Shown here: positions 41,860 to 55,561 of the stretch, piece by piece
Position numbering within the stretch: position 1 is the first letter of the stretch
Layout: every line of letters starts with the position of its first letter
DNA from: Globodera rostochiensis
Taxonomy: Eukaryota > Nematoda > Chromadorea > Rhabditida > Heteroderidae
DNA: 64,000 nt
Reading direction: 5' to 3'
Assembly (NCBI GenBank): GCA_018350325.1
Contig: JAEVLN010000004.1
Coordinates: 4,053,098-4,117,097 of the forward strand
Position numbers and translations under genes: made by a program
The notes under the pieces: generated by a model
Databases searched by the model: none
The model's input: the letters and a program-made list of their open reading frames with translations, nothing else
Told to the model about the DNA's origin: nothing

Positions 41860-44450
41860 TCAACGAAGCGACTGCTGGAGGTCAACATCAGCCAGAACGC
41901 TGTCCGTCAAATCCGGCAGGTCTTCAGCAATCACCTGAAAACAAAAATTGCCCGTCCGCCCTCCCTTCTTCATTCAATAAAAGATTACCCCTTCCACGGT
42001 ATTATGTTTCGATTCTTCGACAAGTGCGCCCATGTTAACTTTGGGTGCGCAGTCAGTATTTTCGGCGACGGACATTTCAATCAGTACGCCATCCTCAGTT
42101 TTTTGTTTACCCTTCTCCTCCATTTCTTGCTCCAAATGCCAACTCTCCAACATCCAAAGCAAATGATCCTGAATTTGTTATATTCTGAAGTAATTCTATT
42201 TATTGTTAAGAACACTAACATTTCCGAACATCGGCACCAAATGATCCTCTTTGTCCCACTGCTCTTTGTCGGGAATTTCCGCGCATTTTGGGTCAGTTGT
42301 TTGATCCTTAGTCTGAGTGTTGAAAGTCTAAAAACACAAAAATTTTCCTTAATCTAAGAGTAAAATTCCTACTCGTTTTCTGAGGAAATTGACGAATTTC
42401 ATCCGTTCATACGTGTCCATGCCATGGTCATGAATGTGTCCGATCAGATCAAACTTGTGGAATTGGTTCATGTGTTTAATTATTTCCTCAAATTTCTCGC
42501 CCGTGTGACTGCAGAAAAGGCAAGCCGCGTAAAGGTCTTCTTCATCCGCGTTGTCCTCCTGAAATTGGTCATTTGTTGAAACGGTAGCAAAAGTTGAAGA
42601 GTGCCTGCCACTCGTGCCACGAATCTTCCTCCTCCTCCTCGTCAGAATCGACAAAGGTTGGCATTGTGTCCTCAAAGTCCTCCGCCAACACATCCAACCA
42701 ACGCTTACCCAGCTCCAAATAATTGATGATGTAGAACTGCAAATTACGGGACTTCCAAAATGTTTGTTCAGCAAGAATAGAGCAAATCGTTTACCTTGTC
42801 ATAGTAATTGTTTTTTGGGTTCACTTCCCGGTGGTTCTTCTTTCGCATATGCTCCATCAAAATGTTTCGGTCGGCATAGGTCTTCTCACAATAAATGCAT
42901 TCATTCCGTAACAATATCTCTCGCAAATGCTCAATGTATTCGGTCACAAAGACCAAATCTTAACAAGTGATTATCATTTTCAAGAAAGCACACTAAAATC
43001 ACAATTGATCAAATGTATTCTTACTGTCAGGCGAGCCCAGGTTGAGATGATGGATGGTGTAAAGGTGGTGTATGATTTTGGCACGATTCCCGCGCGCCAT
43101 ATAACGGCAAAAAATGCATTGAATTGAGAAGATGGCATCGTCTCTCTCTCGCTGTTGACAGGCCAAAGCTTCCTCAAGTCGACGCATGGCTAAACGCTGG
43201 CGTAAGGCGTAGTCTCAAAACAAACCATGTTTAGGGATTTGAAGAATTCGTTACCTTCTTTCACCCTTTCATTCATCAAAAAATAAAAGTCCATTTTGCC
43301 AAATGCTTCATCGCCAGTCTCAGGAAAAACTTTAGGGAAAACTTCGGCAATGGCTCGTTTGGCAAACTGCTGACGCCAATGTTCAATGTAACGCTTCAAA
43401 TCCACAATAATGTCCATCCCGTCGATGAGAATTTGGTGTTCCGTGAGAAGATGTGCAGAAAACTCGCGTGTCATCTCGGGCAGTTGGAAGAACTGAAAAC
43501 AGCTCAAACACATGGTCGGTCCGCCCCAATGCGGTGCGAAGCCAACTGGCGGAATCGTGCCTAAAAGCAATTTTCTAATATTTAAAACAAATAAAGGAAA
43601 TGCTTTCAAAAGTGCAATTTGATATGTAAATTTGTTTAAAAACCGGAAAGCGATCGAATGCGTCCACGAGGAATGACCAGACACGGCTTCTTAATGCCCC
43701 TCACCCGTGGCGACTCTTCGCCTTCGGACTCGGAGAACGGTTCATCCAATTCCACTAAAATAATAGTACAAATTATATTTGTAATCGTATCACTAATTTT
43801 ACTTTCATCGTAGTCAACACTCTCCCCATTAGACATCGAATTGGTCGAAGTTGTCCGTAATTCGGCTGATAAAAAAGAAAATTAAAGGAATGAAAAAAAA
43901 GAAACTCGTTGAATTTCGATTGCGATGCTTCTTGAATGATTTCCTCGTTCCTTCGCCCGCAACTATTGTTTCGGTAGCAAACGTTGTCGACATGGATCGG
44001 TTTTTGTCCACTCGTACCGTTTTCTCCGCATTAAAACAATTTTTCGAATTATTCCATTGGCTGAGCTGGTTTTGTGTGCTTTGGACCCGTCCAAATTCGG
44101 AACGACGTTCACGAGCAGTTCCAGCTGTAGTACCACTGCGAGCATTTTGACTTTGTTGTTGGATAGGGAGCTGCGCTTCGCTCTAAACAACTAAAAAATT
44201 AAGGCATTTAACCAAATTTTACAAATTGCTTTTTGCTTTGATAGTAGGTTCGCTGATGTCGTACAGACGGTCCACAAGCAGAAGAACGTCTCTGCTGCTG
44301 TTGAGTAGACTTCTCACGAGTATCCTCCAAATTTGACTCGGTCTTCTTTTCTGTGCTATGCGCAGCTTCCGTCTGTTGTTGAACCTTTTGAACTTTCACT
44401 TCATTGGTTCCATTCTCTTTAGTGCTGTTAACTGGTTGAGGTTCATCCAT
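41860..44450 (-). CDS. ZNF277-like C2H2 zinc-finger protein
   Basis: The start is MDEPQPVNSTKENGT (44450). A polar, Gln- and Ser-rich N-terminal region follows to about 43.65 kb. Four zinc-finger-like modules are spaced as in the ZNF277 family: CLSCFQFF with HLLTEH (about 43.5 kb), CIFCRYM with HHLYTIHH (43.1 kb), CIYCEKTYADRNILMEHM with KKNH (42.87 kb), and CLFCSHTGEKFEEIIKHM with QFH (42.5 kb). The last is followed by the family-typical YERMKFVNFLRKR. An acidic stretch ([11 protein letters not shown]) lies between fingers 3 and 4. The C-terminus, DLPDLTDSVLADVDLQQSLR, ends at a TGA at 41860-41862. Family members are nuclear or nucleolar proteins linked to chromatin and ribosome biogenesis; the role here is inferred. 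It is divergent from the SPT6 gene. Confidence 0.8.
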
Positions 44451-45333
44451 ATGAATATTAATTGAGCGTATCGGATGATTTTGATCTAGCTAAACAACAG
44501 TTTATTCCTCTTAAAAACTATTTAAAAATTTAGGCTATGTTTGGCCAGTCTTTTGTAGTACAGTACAAACTTCGGCACTTTTTTAGAGTAGGTTAATTTT
44601 TTTAAGCTTTTTAGGAATAGGAGGGCTGGTAATCACTTTCATTTCGACAAAATTTACCAAATCAAAACCCAACAGAATTGTGCACATTTTTGACGGCTTC
44701 CGCCGTTAGAAAAAATTTGAAATTTTAAGCCACGAAAATTGGTCCAATTTGTTAAATTTTTGAAAACATTTCGCCAAGAAAAATTAACGGGGAACGGGAA
44801 AAAGGCTAATCCGTACTTTTCCAGCGAGCATCCCGTTCCCGCCGGGTTCTACAAATGACTGAATGGCCAGGATGGCGATGAATTAACCTGGCTGTTTGAA
44901 ATGCTGGGACTTTTTTCAAATTTATTCAATTTTCCAAAAATGTTAAAATAATGAGAAAAAGCCTTTTAATTACATGGTAAAATAAGAAACCCCTATTAGG
45001 TAAGCACCTAAATTGCTATTTCTCGTGCTCTTCGACATTTGAAGCATATATATGCGCACATTGGCCAATTTTGGAGCATATCGATCTGTTCCACACATAT
45101 GTATAAGTATGAGAAAAAATGTGTTGCATTTGTTTTGATAAAATTTGAGTGTATTTAGCCATTTGCTTGTAATTTTCTTCATAGTGCTTTCTGCTGCAAA
45201 ATTTTAGCTGGATCGTGCTCAGCTCGACGAGAGGAACGGATCTGAACACCCCACATAAAGTATCCGTTTTCCAAGATACCAAACGAATGAAAGCGAAAGA
45301 CTTGTCAAAATTCAGTGACTTCTAATGTTTAAG
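44451..45333. promoter_or_regulatory. Divergent promoter interval, ZNF277-like / SPT6
   Basis: About 880 bp of AT-rich sequence separate two divergently oriented genes, so both promoters must lie here. I see no recognisable TATA box or other element. Open frames at 44970-45282 on the minus strand look like chance. Confidence 0.45.
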
Positions 45334-48300
45334 ATGGCAAGCTACATTGAACAAGAGGTAGAATTATCCGAAGGCCATGAATCAGATTCGGGAGCTTCTG
45401 AACCCGTGGCAAAGAAGGCGAAAAAGAGTAAAGAAAAGAAACGAAGACATCAAATTAGGTTTGGAATAAAGATATTAGAAAGTTGTGGTGAAAATTGACT
45501 ATTTTTAAGCAGTGACGAAGAAGAGGAGGAAGACGAAGGAGATGAGGAAGAAATGAGAGATTTTATTGTTAACGAAGGTGACGAAGAGGGCGGCGACGAA
45601 GGCGGGGAAGCAGATGCAGGCGATGAAGTGACCCTTTCTCTATTTAAGCAATAAATTCGTCTAATTTAGAGCGAAAAAGGTTCGGATGTCAGTGACGATT
45701 TGCTGGATGACGACTTGGACTTGCTCAATGAAAATTACCAAAACACTCGTGGCAGAGTTGAAATTAGCGATGATGAAGAGGATGTTAGAGAACGGATCAA
45801 GGACAGAATTTTCGGACCGGTATTAATTTCTAGATTTTTTTTTTATGTTTGTTTTCTTTTTAGGAGTATGGAGACGATGGAAGGGTCGAACAGCCTCAAT
45901 ATGCGCAAAACTACGATGAGGATGAATCTCGAAGCGAATCTGAGCAGTCCGGTCAGTATTGAACATCCGTAGCAATAAATGTTAAACTACCCTGCTTATA
46001 GAGGACCAGTTCATTGTTGAGGATGATGAGGACCGTCGTGCTGAAAGACGTCACAAAAGAAAGGGCAAAAAGAACGCGGTCAGCGATCAAACACTGGACG
46101 ATGCTAAAGAAATTTTTGGGGTTGACAACCTTGGAGAATTTTATGAGGACGAAGGTTTACTAATAACGTCTTCCGATTTCCGGTTCCTTTGCTGAATTTT
46201 TTAGAAGCCCTTGAAGAAGATTTCGAAGATGGCGAAGAGGTTCGAGTTGCGAAGCCACGCGGAGCAAAAGTGACTTTGCTTGACACCATTGAACCGTCCG
46301 AATTAGAGCGAGGTTTTGTGCGGGCTGAGGATAAAAAAATTATTTGCGAAGACCGACCTGAACGTTTTCAGGCATGTTTTTTTATTTTAACGATTTGACA
46401 CCGTTGAAAATTCGAAACAATTAAAAAAAAATTTCTTTTAATTTTTAGATTCGCAACATACCAGTAACAGAAGCGGATGACCACGATTTGCATTTGGAGG
46501 CACTTTGGATACACAAATACGCTTTTGATGCTCCAACCCTTTCGAAACAAGTTAATTCTTTGGCTTTGTTCTATTACAAATTTATACTAAAATACTTTTT
46601 ACCAGTCTGGCAAAGGCCTTACCCTTTTAAAACCCGGAGGCGATGATGCGGATGCATGGAAAGTCGGGGAAGAGGCCCCGGAAAAAATACAGGAAGCAAT
46701 TCGTTTCATACGGAATCATCTGTTCGAAGTCCCTTTCATCGCTTTCTATCGCAAGGAATATGTGGAGTCCTCTCTGCTAATGCCAGACCTTTGGAAGGTT
46801 TACAAATTTGATGAGAAGGTAAATTGTGATTCGTTATTTTTGTTTTAACAATTCCTTTTTTTAGTGGTGTCGCCTCCAAATGCGAAAGTTAAAGATAATG
46901 GACTTGCTTAAGAGAGTGCAGAACTACACGACATCTGGGTTGGAAGAAGCACATGCGCTGAGACGAGTGACAGAAAAGGATTTTCAAGAGTATGAAAATG
47001 TCTCATAAATTGGTGAAAAAGCAACAAAATTAAGTCTGACAAACGTTCAAACCAACGAGGAGCTGATGGATGCGCATGCACATTTTCAGCTTTATTACGG
47101 GCACGAGATGAGTCGGATCCAGGAATGGGAACGATTAAACACAATGAGTGAACAGAGCGTGGATAATGAGCTGGCGTCACGCTTTAAACGGAGTGCAAAA
47201 ATTGATCAGTACCAGGTGAAGCTGCGGCTTGATATAATCGGATTTTAATTTGGGGAAGGTAGAATGGGAGTTTAACTCGAGGCAATTTTTGTGTTAGTTG
47301 TGTGTTCACTGCGGCTTGGCAGCGTTCGCCGAGCAGTTCGGGCTGACTCCAGAGGAATTTTCTGAAAATTTGACTGAATATGTGAAACATGAAGTACGGC
47401 AAGTGGAAAGATTGCCAAACGATGCTGCGGTGGAATTCGTCAAAGAGTACTTGTACATTATAACTTTGCTTAATGTGTGGTTTAATTTTAGAGAGTTTCT
47501 CCAATTTCCATCTCCCGAAAAAGTCATCCAGGGAGCCATTTATCTACTCGCTCAACAGTTCAGTAGAGAACCAGCAGTGCGCAAAAAGTTGCGGCAAGTT
47601 TTTCGACAACATTTGCTCATTTCTCTTCATCCGACTCTGAAAGGGAGAGATGAAATCGACGAAAATCATCCGCTTTACGGTCGCCATTATATCAAGAACA
47701 AACCAGTGAAAGAGCTGAAGGATGACGAGTATTTGAGCTTCGTTAGGGTGTGTTTGGTTGAGAATGTGAAACGTGATTTAAATGTTCCTTTTATATTCTG
47801 CTTATTTCTAGGCTCAAAAGGACGGCATTATCGAAATCGATTTACACATTTTGTCAAATGAGGAAGGCATGAACGCGTGTTTACGTGCATGCATGGAAAA
47901 TGACAATGTCCCGACTTTCAAGCGCAGTGAATACTCGGAAGTTGTGGAGGAGTGGGATAAGCTTCGGAATCATGTCCTTTTAATTTGCGTCAATAAGTTG
48001 CTCATTCCTGTGTTCAAAAGGGAGTCTCATGAAAATTTGGTTGATGAAGCCAAGGAGTTCGTTATGATGGTGACTTTTTCATTTAGTGATTCAAAAGCGT
48101 AACTATTAATTATTCATCAGTTAATCGGATATTTCTGAACTGTTTATGCCCTTTTTCAGAAAGCGGCTGAGCGATTGCACGGTCTGATCGAGACTGAGGC
48201 TTATAAACCAAACTTCAGCTATGATAATCAAGACGACGACTTGCCCGATGCTGGGACACGAATTTTGGCTATTTGCTACTCGACGGATATCGCTGACGCG

Positions 48301-51300
48301 TCGTTTGCTGTTGTGATAAACCAGGACGGCGAATGTTTGGAATACCAACGTTTGGTGCACTTCACTAAACGTTTGAATTCTTTTCGTCCGAATGAGTCAC
48401 AGCTTAAGGTTTCGTAACAGTAAATTTTTTACGTGATGATTTAAATTACAGAAGGACGATATGAAAATTCTGATTGAGTTAATTGGTCGTAGACAGCCCC
48501 ATCTTGTGGTCGTCGGTGGGGAAGACATTGATGCGCTGCGTTTGGTCATTGACGTTCGACAGAGTGTTGGAGAGGCCGCTCAACATAACCTGAAAATTCC
48601 GACGCAACTCACCGTGGAAATTGCCAATCCCGATCCGGCAAGGGTGTACATGAACAGCCGAATGGCAATGGTATCGCTGACAAACAATGTTTTGGACAAA
48701 CTCAGATTTTAAATTCAGCAAGAATTTCCAAAGTACCCGCCGTTGCTTCTCAAAGCAATTTCGCTGGCTAGATTTACGCTTGACCCATTGGTTGAGATTT
48801 GTCATCTATGCAATGCAGACGATGACATTCTCTACATGAAATTCAATCCGTTGCAGAACGAGATTCCCAAGCAGGAATTGCTGCTTACTCTTCATATTGA
48901 GTGCATCAATCGCGTTAACGAGGTCGGGTTTTAATTAGTGACTGGTATCATGGCGCCCGATATTCCGCTTGCACCCTTTTTGTTATCCCGGTCGGTAGCA
49001 TAAAAACCCAGAATTTTTTTATCTGAAAAAGCGAATCTCGCGATCAAATTATTAACTATTGCCGAGACATAGTTAAAATTATTAAATATGTGCTGTTTAG
49101 GTGGGCGTTGACATTAATCGCTGTTTGGAGTTTCCCTATACTGCTGGCTTATTACAATTTGTGTGCGGCCTTGGGCCCAGGAAGGCTTCGCATTTGCTAA
49201 AGATTCTGAAGCAAAATGAAAATTTGTTGGAAAGTCGGACGAAATTGGTCACCTATTGTCGAATGGGCCCAAAAGTGTTCATGAACGCGGCTGGCTTTAT
49301 CAAAATTGACACGACCAAAGTGGCCGATCGAACTGATTCTTATGTCGAGTGAGCGCGAAAAACATTTCTGTGATCCATTCAAAAAGCAAATGATGGAAAC
49401 ACATTTTTGATATTCGGCATTGCGAATAATTCTAATTTAGTGAAAAAAGTAATACCTAATTTCGATTTTAGAGTTTTGGATGGTTCACGTGTTCATCCAG
49501 AAACATACGAATGGGCCAGAAAAATGGCAGTTGATGCGCTCGAATTGGACGACCCGACTGATCAAACAATTGCAATTGAAGAGATTCTGAAGGCGCCCGA
49601 AAGACTTAAGGAATTGGACTTGGACGCATTTGCAGACGAATTGAACAGACAGGTTGATTTTTTTTAAGTTACTACAATAAGAAATAACACTAACAGGGCT
49701 TTGGCAACAAAAGCATAACTCTGTACGACATTCGTGCGGAGTTGAACTACCGGTACAAAGATCTCCGAAAGGCTCATCAGGCGCCGGCTGGGGAGGAATT
49801 GGCCCAAATTCTGTTGAAGGAGGACTGTAGCAATTTACAAGGTTGTGAGGGGGTCTAGTGATTCTGTAAATTCGATGTTAAAGGGAAGCTCGTCCACGGC
49901 CAATGGGTCGGCGTTTCCTATCGTCGACTGAATGATCAGGATGTTGAGAACTCGCAGTCGAAGATCAGCAATGTCACCAACAAATGGATTTGTCCTTTCT
50001 GTAAGCGCGACACTTTCTTGGTGCGATTTTGCTCTCTTTGAAATTGTTTATTTTACACTCATTTTCCAACCAGAGCCCTGACTTGGTGAATGAGCACACG
50101 CGTCGTGGCGATTGTCCCGGCACACCGATGGGAATTCGTGTCCGACTGGACAACGGACTCACCGGATTTGTGCCCATAAAGTTTTTTAGCAGTGACCAAA
50201 ATAAGACGTTCATGGACCCAACAAAGTTCTTTAAGGTAAGTGTGACCGTAACTAATTTATTAGATTTTTTATTATTGTACATCTATAGCCCGGCCAATCA
50301 CAATATTTTCGCATCATGCGATTTAACCCCGAACGTATTCAATGCGATCTTTCGTGTCGGTCGGACGATTTAAAAGGCGATGAACTTCAACAAAAGTTCG
50401 ACTTGTGCTTTGACCGTGAACAGATGGAGTCGGACCAAAAGGCAAAGAAAATCAAAAAAGCACAAAAGGACGACGAAAACAAAAACAGACGGATTTTCCA
50501 ATACGAATATTTTGCAAATTATACGGATGAAAAGGCGGCGGCTACAATTCGTCGGATGAAACAGGTGTTCCATTTTATTTTAATAATCCCAGGTAATTTT
50601 GAAATTGAAAGGGCGGAAAAATCATTTGGCCGTCAGAAAAGTCCCCGAATATGCTGATGATCGCCTGGAAAGTCACCAACGACATTCATCAAGTCATAAA
50701 AGTTGACGAGAAGGAAAAGCGGAGAGTCTTCGAAATTGGGAAGAAGCTGCTTATGAACGGCGAGGTTGGCTGAATACAACAAATTGAGTATGATTGCTGG
50801 TGAACATGAATCTGGAATATATAATTATAATGAGGAAGCTGTTCAGTTGGGGAAGGAGTTTTTTTTGAAATTGTTCGAAAGGCATGAATTCAGTCGTTAC
50901 TTGCCTTTTCGTTGTAATTTTTTGCCTTTTGAACAATTTTGAGGCCAATTCTCGACTTTTAATATCCGGGAGCCGTTCAGTTCTGATGCATTTTTATGGA
51001 TGAAATGACGTCAATTGAGAGAAAATGTTCCGTTTTCTCAGGTTTTTGAGGATGTGGACGAAATAGTCACGCGATGCATTGAGCCGATGGCTAACCTTGC
51101 AGCTGACATTTTGCGTTACCGTTACTACATGGAGTCGGGCTACATTCAGGATGTGGTCGAAAATTATCTGCGAGAACAGAAGAGGGGGGCTCCACAACGA
51201 ATACCGTAAAATGTTTTTTCATCTACCTAACTGTTTTGGCTAAGTTCATTGTCCATTTAGAAAGCACAATTGGCTAACAAAATTTGTCTCCACTGAACAT

Positions 51301-51670
51301 GTTTATTCTAAAGAACAAAAAAGACCCATTAGCTTTACCCCTTAAGGAGTACATTTAGAAATAATTGTCGACTTAAAAAATATCGGACTTTAGTTATGTT
51401 ATCACTGCTCTTCGGGAACGGCCTGGACGTTTCATGCTTTCTTATTTGGCCGGTTCAACTCCACGGAACGAGAGCATGAGCTTGACTCCGGACGGAATCA
51501 AATTTCGTGGCCACACATTCACTTCCACGGAGGAATGCGTCAATTGGTTTAAGGTGGGTAAATTTTAAACAAACTTTTTTGATCAAATTCTGCGTGCATG
51601 ATTACGCGTGTTCATTTGCTTATTTCAGAGTGAGTTCGCACGTCGACAACAGGAGGCACTGCAGAGATAG
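45334..51670 (+). CDS. emb-5: Transcription elongation factor SPT6
   Basis: SPT6 is a histone chaperone that travels with RNA polymerase II and binds it through tandem SH2 domains. The start [18 protein letters not shown] lies in a highly acidic N-terminal region (45.3-46.1 kb, Glu/Asp runs and [12 protein letters not shown]). The conserved [18 protein letters not shown] follows at about 46.1 kb and a helical core at 46.2-47.9 kb. A YqgF/RNase H-like domain lies at 48.2-48.7 kb ([28 protein letters not shown]) and a helix-hairpin-helix at 49.15 kb ([19 protein letters not shown]). The S1 domain is at 50.1-50.35 kb ([19 protein letters not shown]). The tandem SH2 region spans 50.6-51.66 kb ([30 protein letters not shown]). 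The stop TAG is at 51668-51670, directly after the second SH2, with no long C-terminal tail. The symbol is by C. elegans homology. About 20 exons. Confidence 0.9.
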
Positions 51671-54440
51671 CTTTACATTTTAATTTCGTGGGCAAACGTC
51701 CGCAAATCACTCAATTAATCCATCACGGGACGGCCGATTTATTACAAAAACATATTTTTATGTATTATTTGTTTTCAATGTGCACGTTTAGATTTTGTAC
51801 ATCCAATTCCGAATAAAAAACTGCAATATTTTTGTTATTTTCAATTACCGTTCCATTAACGTTGGAAAACAGTTGTGGCGGAGTTACGGATGGCGGAGCG
51901 AGTTAATTTGTTGCATCCCTCCCTTTTTTGCCCCCCCCCTCCCCATCCAACGGTCCGCTCGCCCATTTCCTCACTTGCCCAGCCCATCCCATCCGGTCCA
52001 GTCCGTCTCTCCATCATTGGGACTTCGTCAACAGAGGGCGGGACGTATCCCCCCAATCTCGGCTACCCTACCGCTGCAATTGCTTTGGTTTGGCCATTCC
52101 GATTCTCATTTTCACCTCATAACCAAAGGGAAGCGTCCCTTTTGTGGGGGGGGGGGGGCGTTTTGCCGGTCATTTGAATAGTGGGGCCCTCGTTTTAAGT
52201 TGGGTGTGTGCCGTGCGTTTCTATCCCCCCACCCCCAAAAATCCCCCCCCCCTCCGGCGCCCTCTTTCCCGGCAATTACCTGGCGGAGCATCCGTACCAT
52301 CAAAATAGTCGCACAACTGCTGACCTGTGACAGAAGAAGAGCCACGTCCTCTGCCCGACTAATAGCATAAAATGGCAATGGGTGGGGATTGAATTTGGGA
52401 CTGAGTGATCGATGGTCGCGGTCGATAAGTTGACCGGTAGTGGACAGACGGGGGGGGCCCGGAAGAACAACTTTAACAACTTTGAAATGTCATAGGTAAG
52501 AGAAAAGCACAGGTAAAGGAAACGGATATTTCCCACCCCTCCGGGTACCGTTCCGATAATTAAAAAAGAATGCAAGCATTTGGTTTTGGTCTTTCAGAGA
52601 ATTTGAATTCAAATATTCCCGCTTCTCATGTGGCGGCGGTGCCGACTCCTTTGCCCCGCTGTTGCCGACATCGTTGCCCCGCTTATTCCCTTCTTCTTCC
52701 TCCCGTTTTTGCTTCTCCCCTCGGCCGGCGTTTTCGGATGTGCTCCGCCCGGCTTCATCCCTTCCCAGGATCCGGGTGGGTAGCGATTAGCCGAGTTTCC
52801 CTCGACTTTTAACTGACAGCTTTCGCCAGTGCCCGTTGTTCCGATCTGATCCTTTATCCGATAAACGCTGTCGATCAGTCTGATCAGTACAGGTCAGAGT
52901 GCCGAACGGACAAACAATAATAATCATGTCTATTGTTGAAGATTCGACTACAGCGATGTTGGGTTTGGCAACACACACAACCAAGGGGCTACCGTTACGG
53001 TTTTTCATCTAAAATGTGCCAAAAATGTGTCCAAAAACAGATAACGTGCACCACTGGAGGACAGCCGACGACAGTGGAAGGATTTGATCAGGTTTGATCG
53101 GTCGGTTTACTTATGCTCATTCTTACTGAACGCATTCAGCAACGCTCGTCGATCACCTCCAGCCCCGCGCTGATTGCCTCTTGCACAAACGTCGGCGGCT
53201 CCCAATACACTTGGGTTTGTGCCAATATTTTTTAGCAAAAAGAGTAACGGCAAAAACTCAGAAAAATGTACCTATATGTATACTGTACGCATTATAACAA
53301 AAACAGTTTCTTCTTTTAAGCAATAACTTCTATCGCTTTAGACCGTCCACGCGCGAATCCTTCAATTCGTCGACTGCCGAATCTGAAAGTCCTCATTTAT
53401 TTCGTGTATTTTTATGAATTTGGTCAATGGCACCATTTTCATTTTTTTTGGGCAATTTTTTGTCGTGACCAGAATTCTTTACCATTACTAAGCATAAAGA
53501 TCCTATTTGAAATTTTTACATGTGTAAAGATTTAAAACCCATTAATTTTAATCATTTGAGTAACATTCTGTACTAGTGAGACACCAAATGCCCGAAAATT
53601 TTTGAGACCCGAAACCAAGACTCTCGGGCATCACTGGTCAGCACGTACTTGAGCAGAATCAGCACATTGACAGTCCATTGTTTAGTGTTTTGTCTGTTGT
53701 CCTTCCATTTGCCCAAATTCGATTTGTGATGCCATGTGTTAAGCAAATTGATTGGGCTCGGCACTCATTTCAATTGGATGGTGCGCTTTTAATCCGAAAA
53801 TTGGGCGGACGCAACGGCACCCGCAGAGAGAGAACGTACAAAAATGGCAAAACAAAGCGAACGAACGGTTTGGTGGGGACGACAGAAGCAAAGCCATCGC
53901 CTAAAGGGCTTTTGTCGACATTTTGGATGGTCTACGAGAGTCAGACCAAAAGCAACGAATTTACTGAAACTCGAGAATTAAATTATGCCTCCTAATGAAT
54001 GAATGCATTTATTTGTTTTTTTACTGAAAATTCCTTGCAAATGCGTGAGACTTTCTTAGCAACTTCAACACGCGTCATGAAATATTGACAATCGCCCAAT
54101 AAAATGGCACTTCTTCCACAATTTCATCATTTTATCTTACAATCTTTAATACTTTACCGGCTAATCGATCTTTCTTTTATTTTACCATTTCGGCCACTTT
54201 CACATTAATTTTCAACTTCCCCCCATTAAAATGCCTTCTTCACCTCTCCCTCCCAATGCTTTTGCTCCTTCCATCTCTAAAATTGGATTAAAAGGGCGCT
54301 AAATTTAGTGACTCCACGCCTTAAACAATTAATGGGCAATAAAATCCAAATTGACATTTGAGCACCAAAAGCAGCAAATTCGGCGGCATTTCTTCAGGTA
54401 GTGCCGAAACCCTGGTTAGTGTTTAGAAAAATAAAGAAGC
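51671..54440. other. Gene-poor interval downstream of SPT6
   Basis: AATAAA near 51813 probably belongs to SPT6. The rest contains C- and G-runs (52147-52157, 52229-52252) and AT-rich DNA. A minus-strand piece at about 53133-53220 reads TQVYWEPPTFVQEAISAGLE and ends in a stop, so it could be a last exon. I could not connect it to anything upstream, and no gene is claimed. Confidence 0.45.
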
Positions 54441-55561
54441 CGGATGGGGGAAGAGGATGAATTCATCCGGAGGGGGAAGAGGATGAATTCATCCGGAGGG
54501 GGAAGAGGATGAATTCATCCGGAGGGGGAAGAGGATGAATTCATCCGGAGGGGGAAGAGGATGAATTCATCCGGAGGGGGAAGAGGATGAATTCATCCGG
54601 AGGGGGAAGAGGATGAATTCATCCGGCGGGGGAAGAGGATGAATTCATCCGGCGGGGGAAGAGGATGAATTCATCCGGCGGGGGAAGAGGATGAATTCAT
54701 CCGGCGGGGGAAGAGGATGATGAATTCATCCGGCGGGGGGAGGATGAATTCATCCGGGGGAAGAAGAGGATGAATTCATCCGGCGGAAGAAGAGGAATTT
54801 CATCCGGCGGGGGAAGAGGATGAATTCATCGGGGGGGGGGGGAAGAGGATGAATTTCCGGAGGGAGAGGATGATGAATTCATCCGGAGGGGGAAGAGGAT
54901 GAATTCATCCGGAGGGAAGAGGATTTCATCCTCAGGGGGAAGAGGATGAATTCATCCGGCGGGGGAAGAGGATGAATTCATCCGGCGGGGGAAGAGGATG
55001 AATTCATCCGGCGGGGGAAGAGGATGAATTCATCCGGCGGGGGAAGAGGATGAATTCATCCGGCGGCGGGGGAGGATGAATTCATCCGGCGGGGGGGGAA
55101 GAGGAATTCATCCGGCGGCGGGGGAAGAGGATGAATTCATCCGGCGGGGGAAGGATGAATTCATCGGGGGGGGGGGGAAGAGGATGAATTCATCCGGAGG
55201 GGGAAGAGGGAATTCATCCGGAGGAAGAGGATGAATTCATCCGGAGGGGGAAGAGGATGAATTCATCCGGAGGGGGAAGAGGATGAATTCATCCGGCGGG
55301 GGAAGAGGATGAATTCATCCGGCGGGGGAAGAGGATGAATTCATCCGGAGGGGGAAGAGGATGAATTCATCCGGGGGGGGGGGGAAGAGGATGAATTCAT
55401 CCGGAGGGGGAAGAGGATGAATTCATCCGGAGGGGGAAGAGGATGAATTCATCCGGAGGGGGAAGAGGATGAATTCATCCGGCGGGGGAAGAGGATGAAT
55501 TCATCCGGCGGGGGAAGAGGATGAATTCATCCGGCGGGGGAAGAGGATGAATTCATCCGGC
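54441..55561. repeat. Satellite of about 40 units (26-27 bp) with palindrome GGATGAATTCATCC
   Basis: The unit is GGGGGAAGAGGATGAATTCATCCGG plus [A/C]G (read as overlapping pieces). Each complete unit contains the 14-bp perfect palindrome GGATGAATTCATCC with an EcoRI site at its centre. Units with GGAG and GGCG spacers occur in blocks, implying segmental amplification. A few units are truncated, for example near 54795, 54855 and 54915. Confidence 0.95.

Noticed and set aside
54441..55561. CRISPR array
   Set aside because: Repeats are directly tandem with no unique spacers, in a eukaryotic intron-containing genome. It is a satellite.
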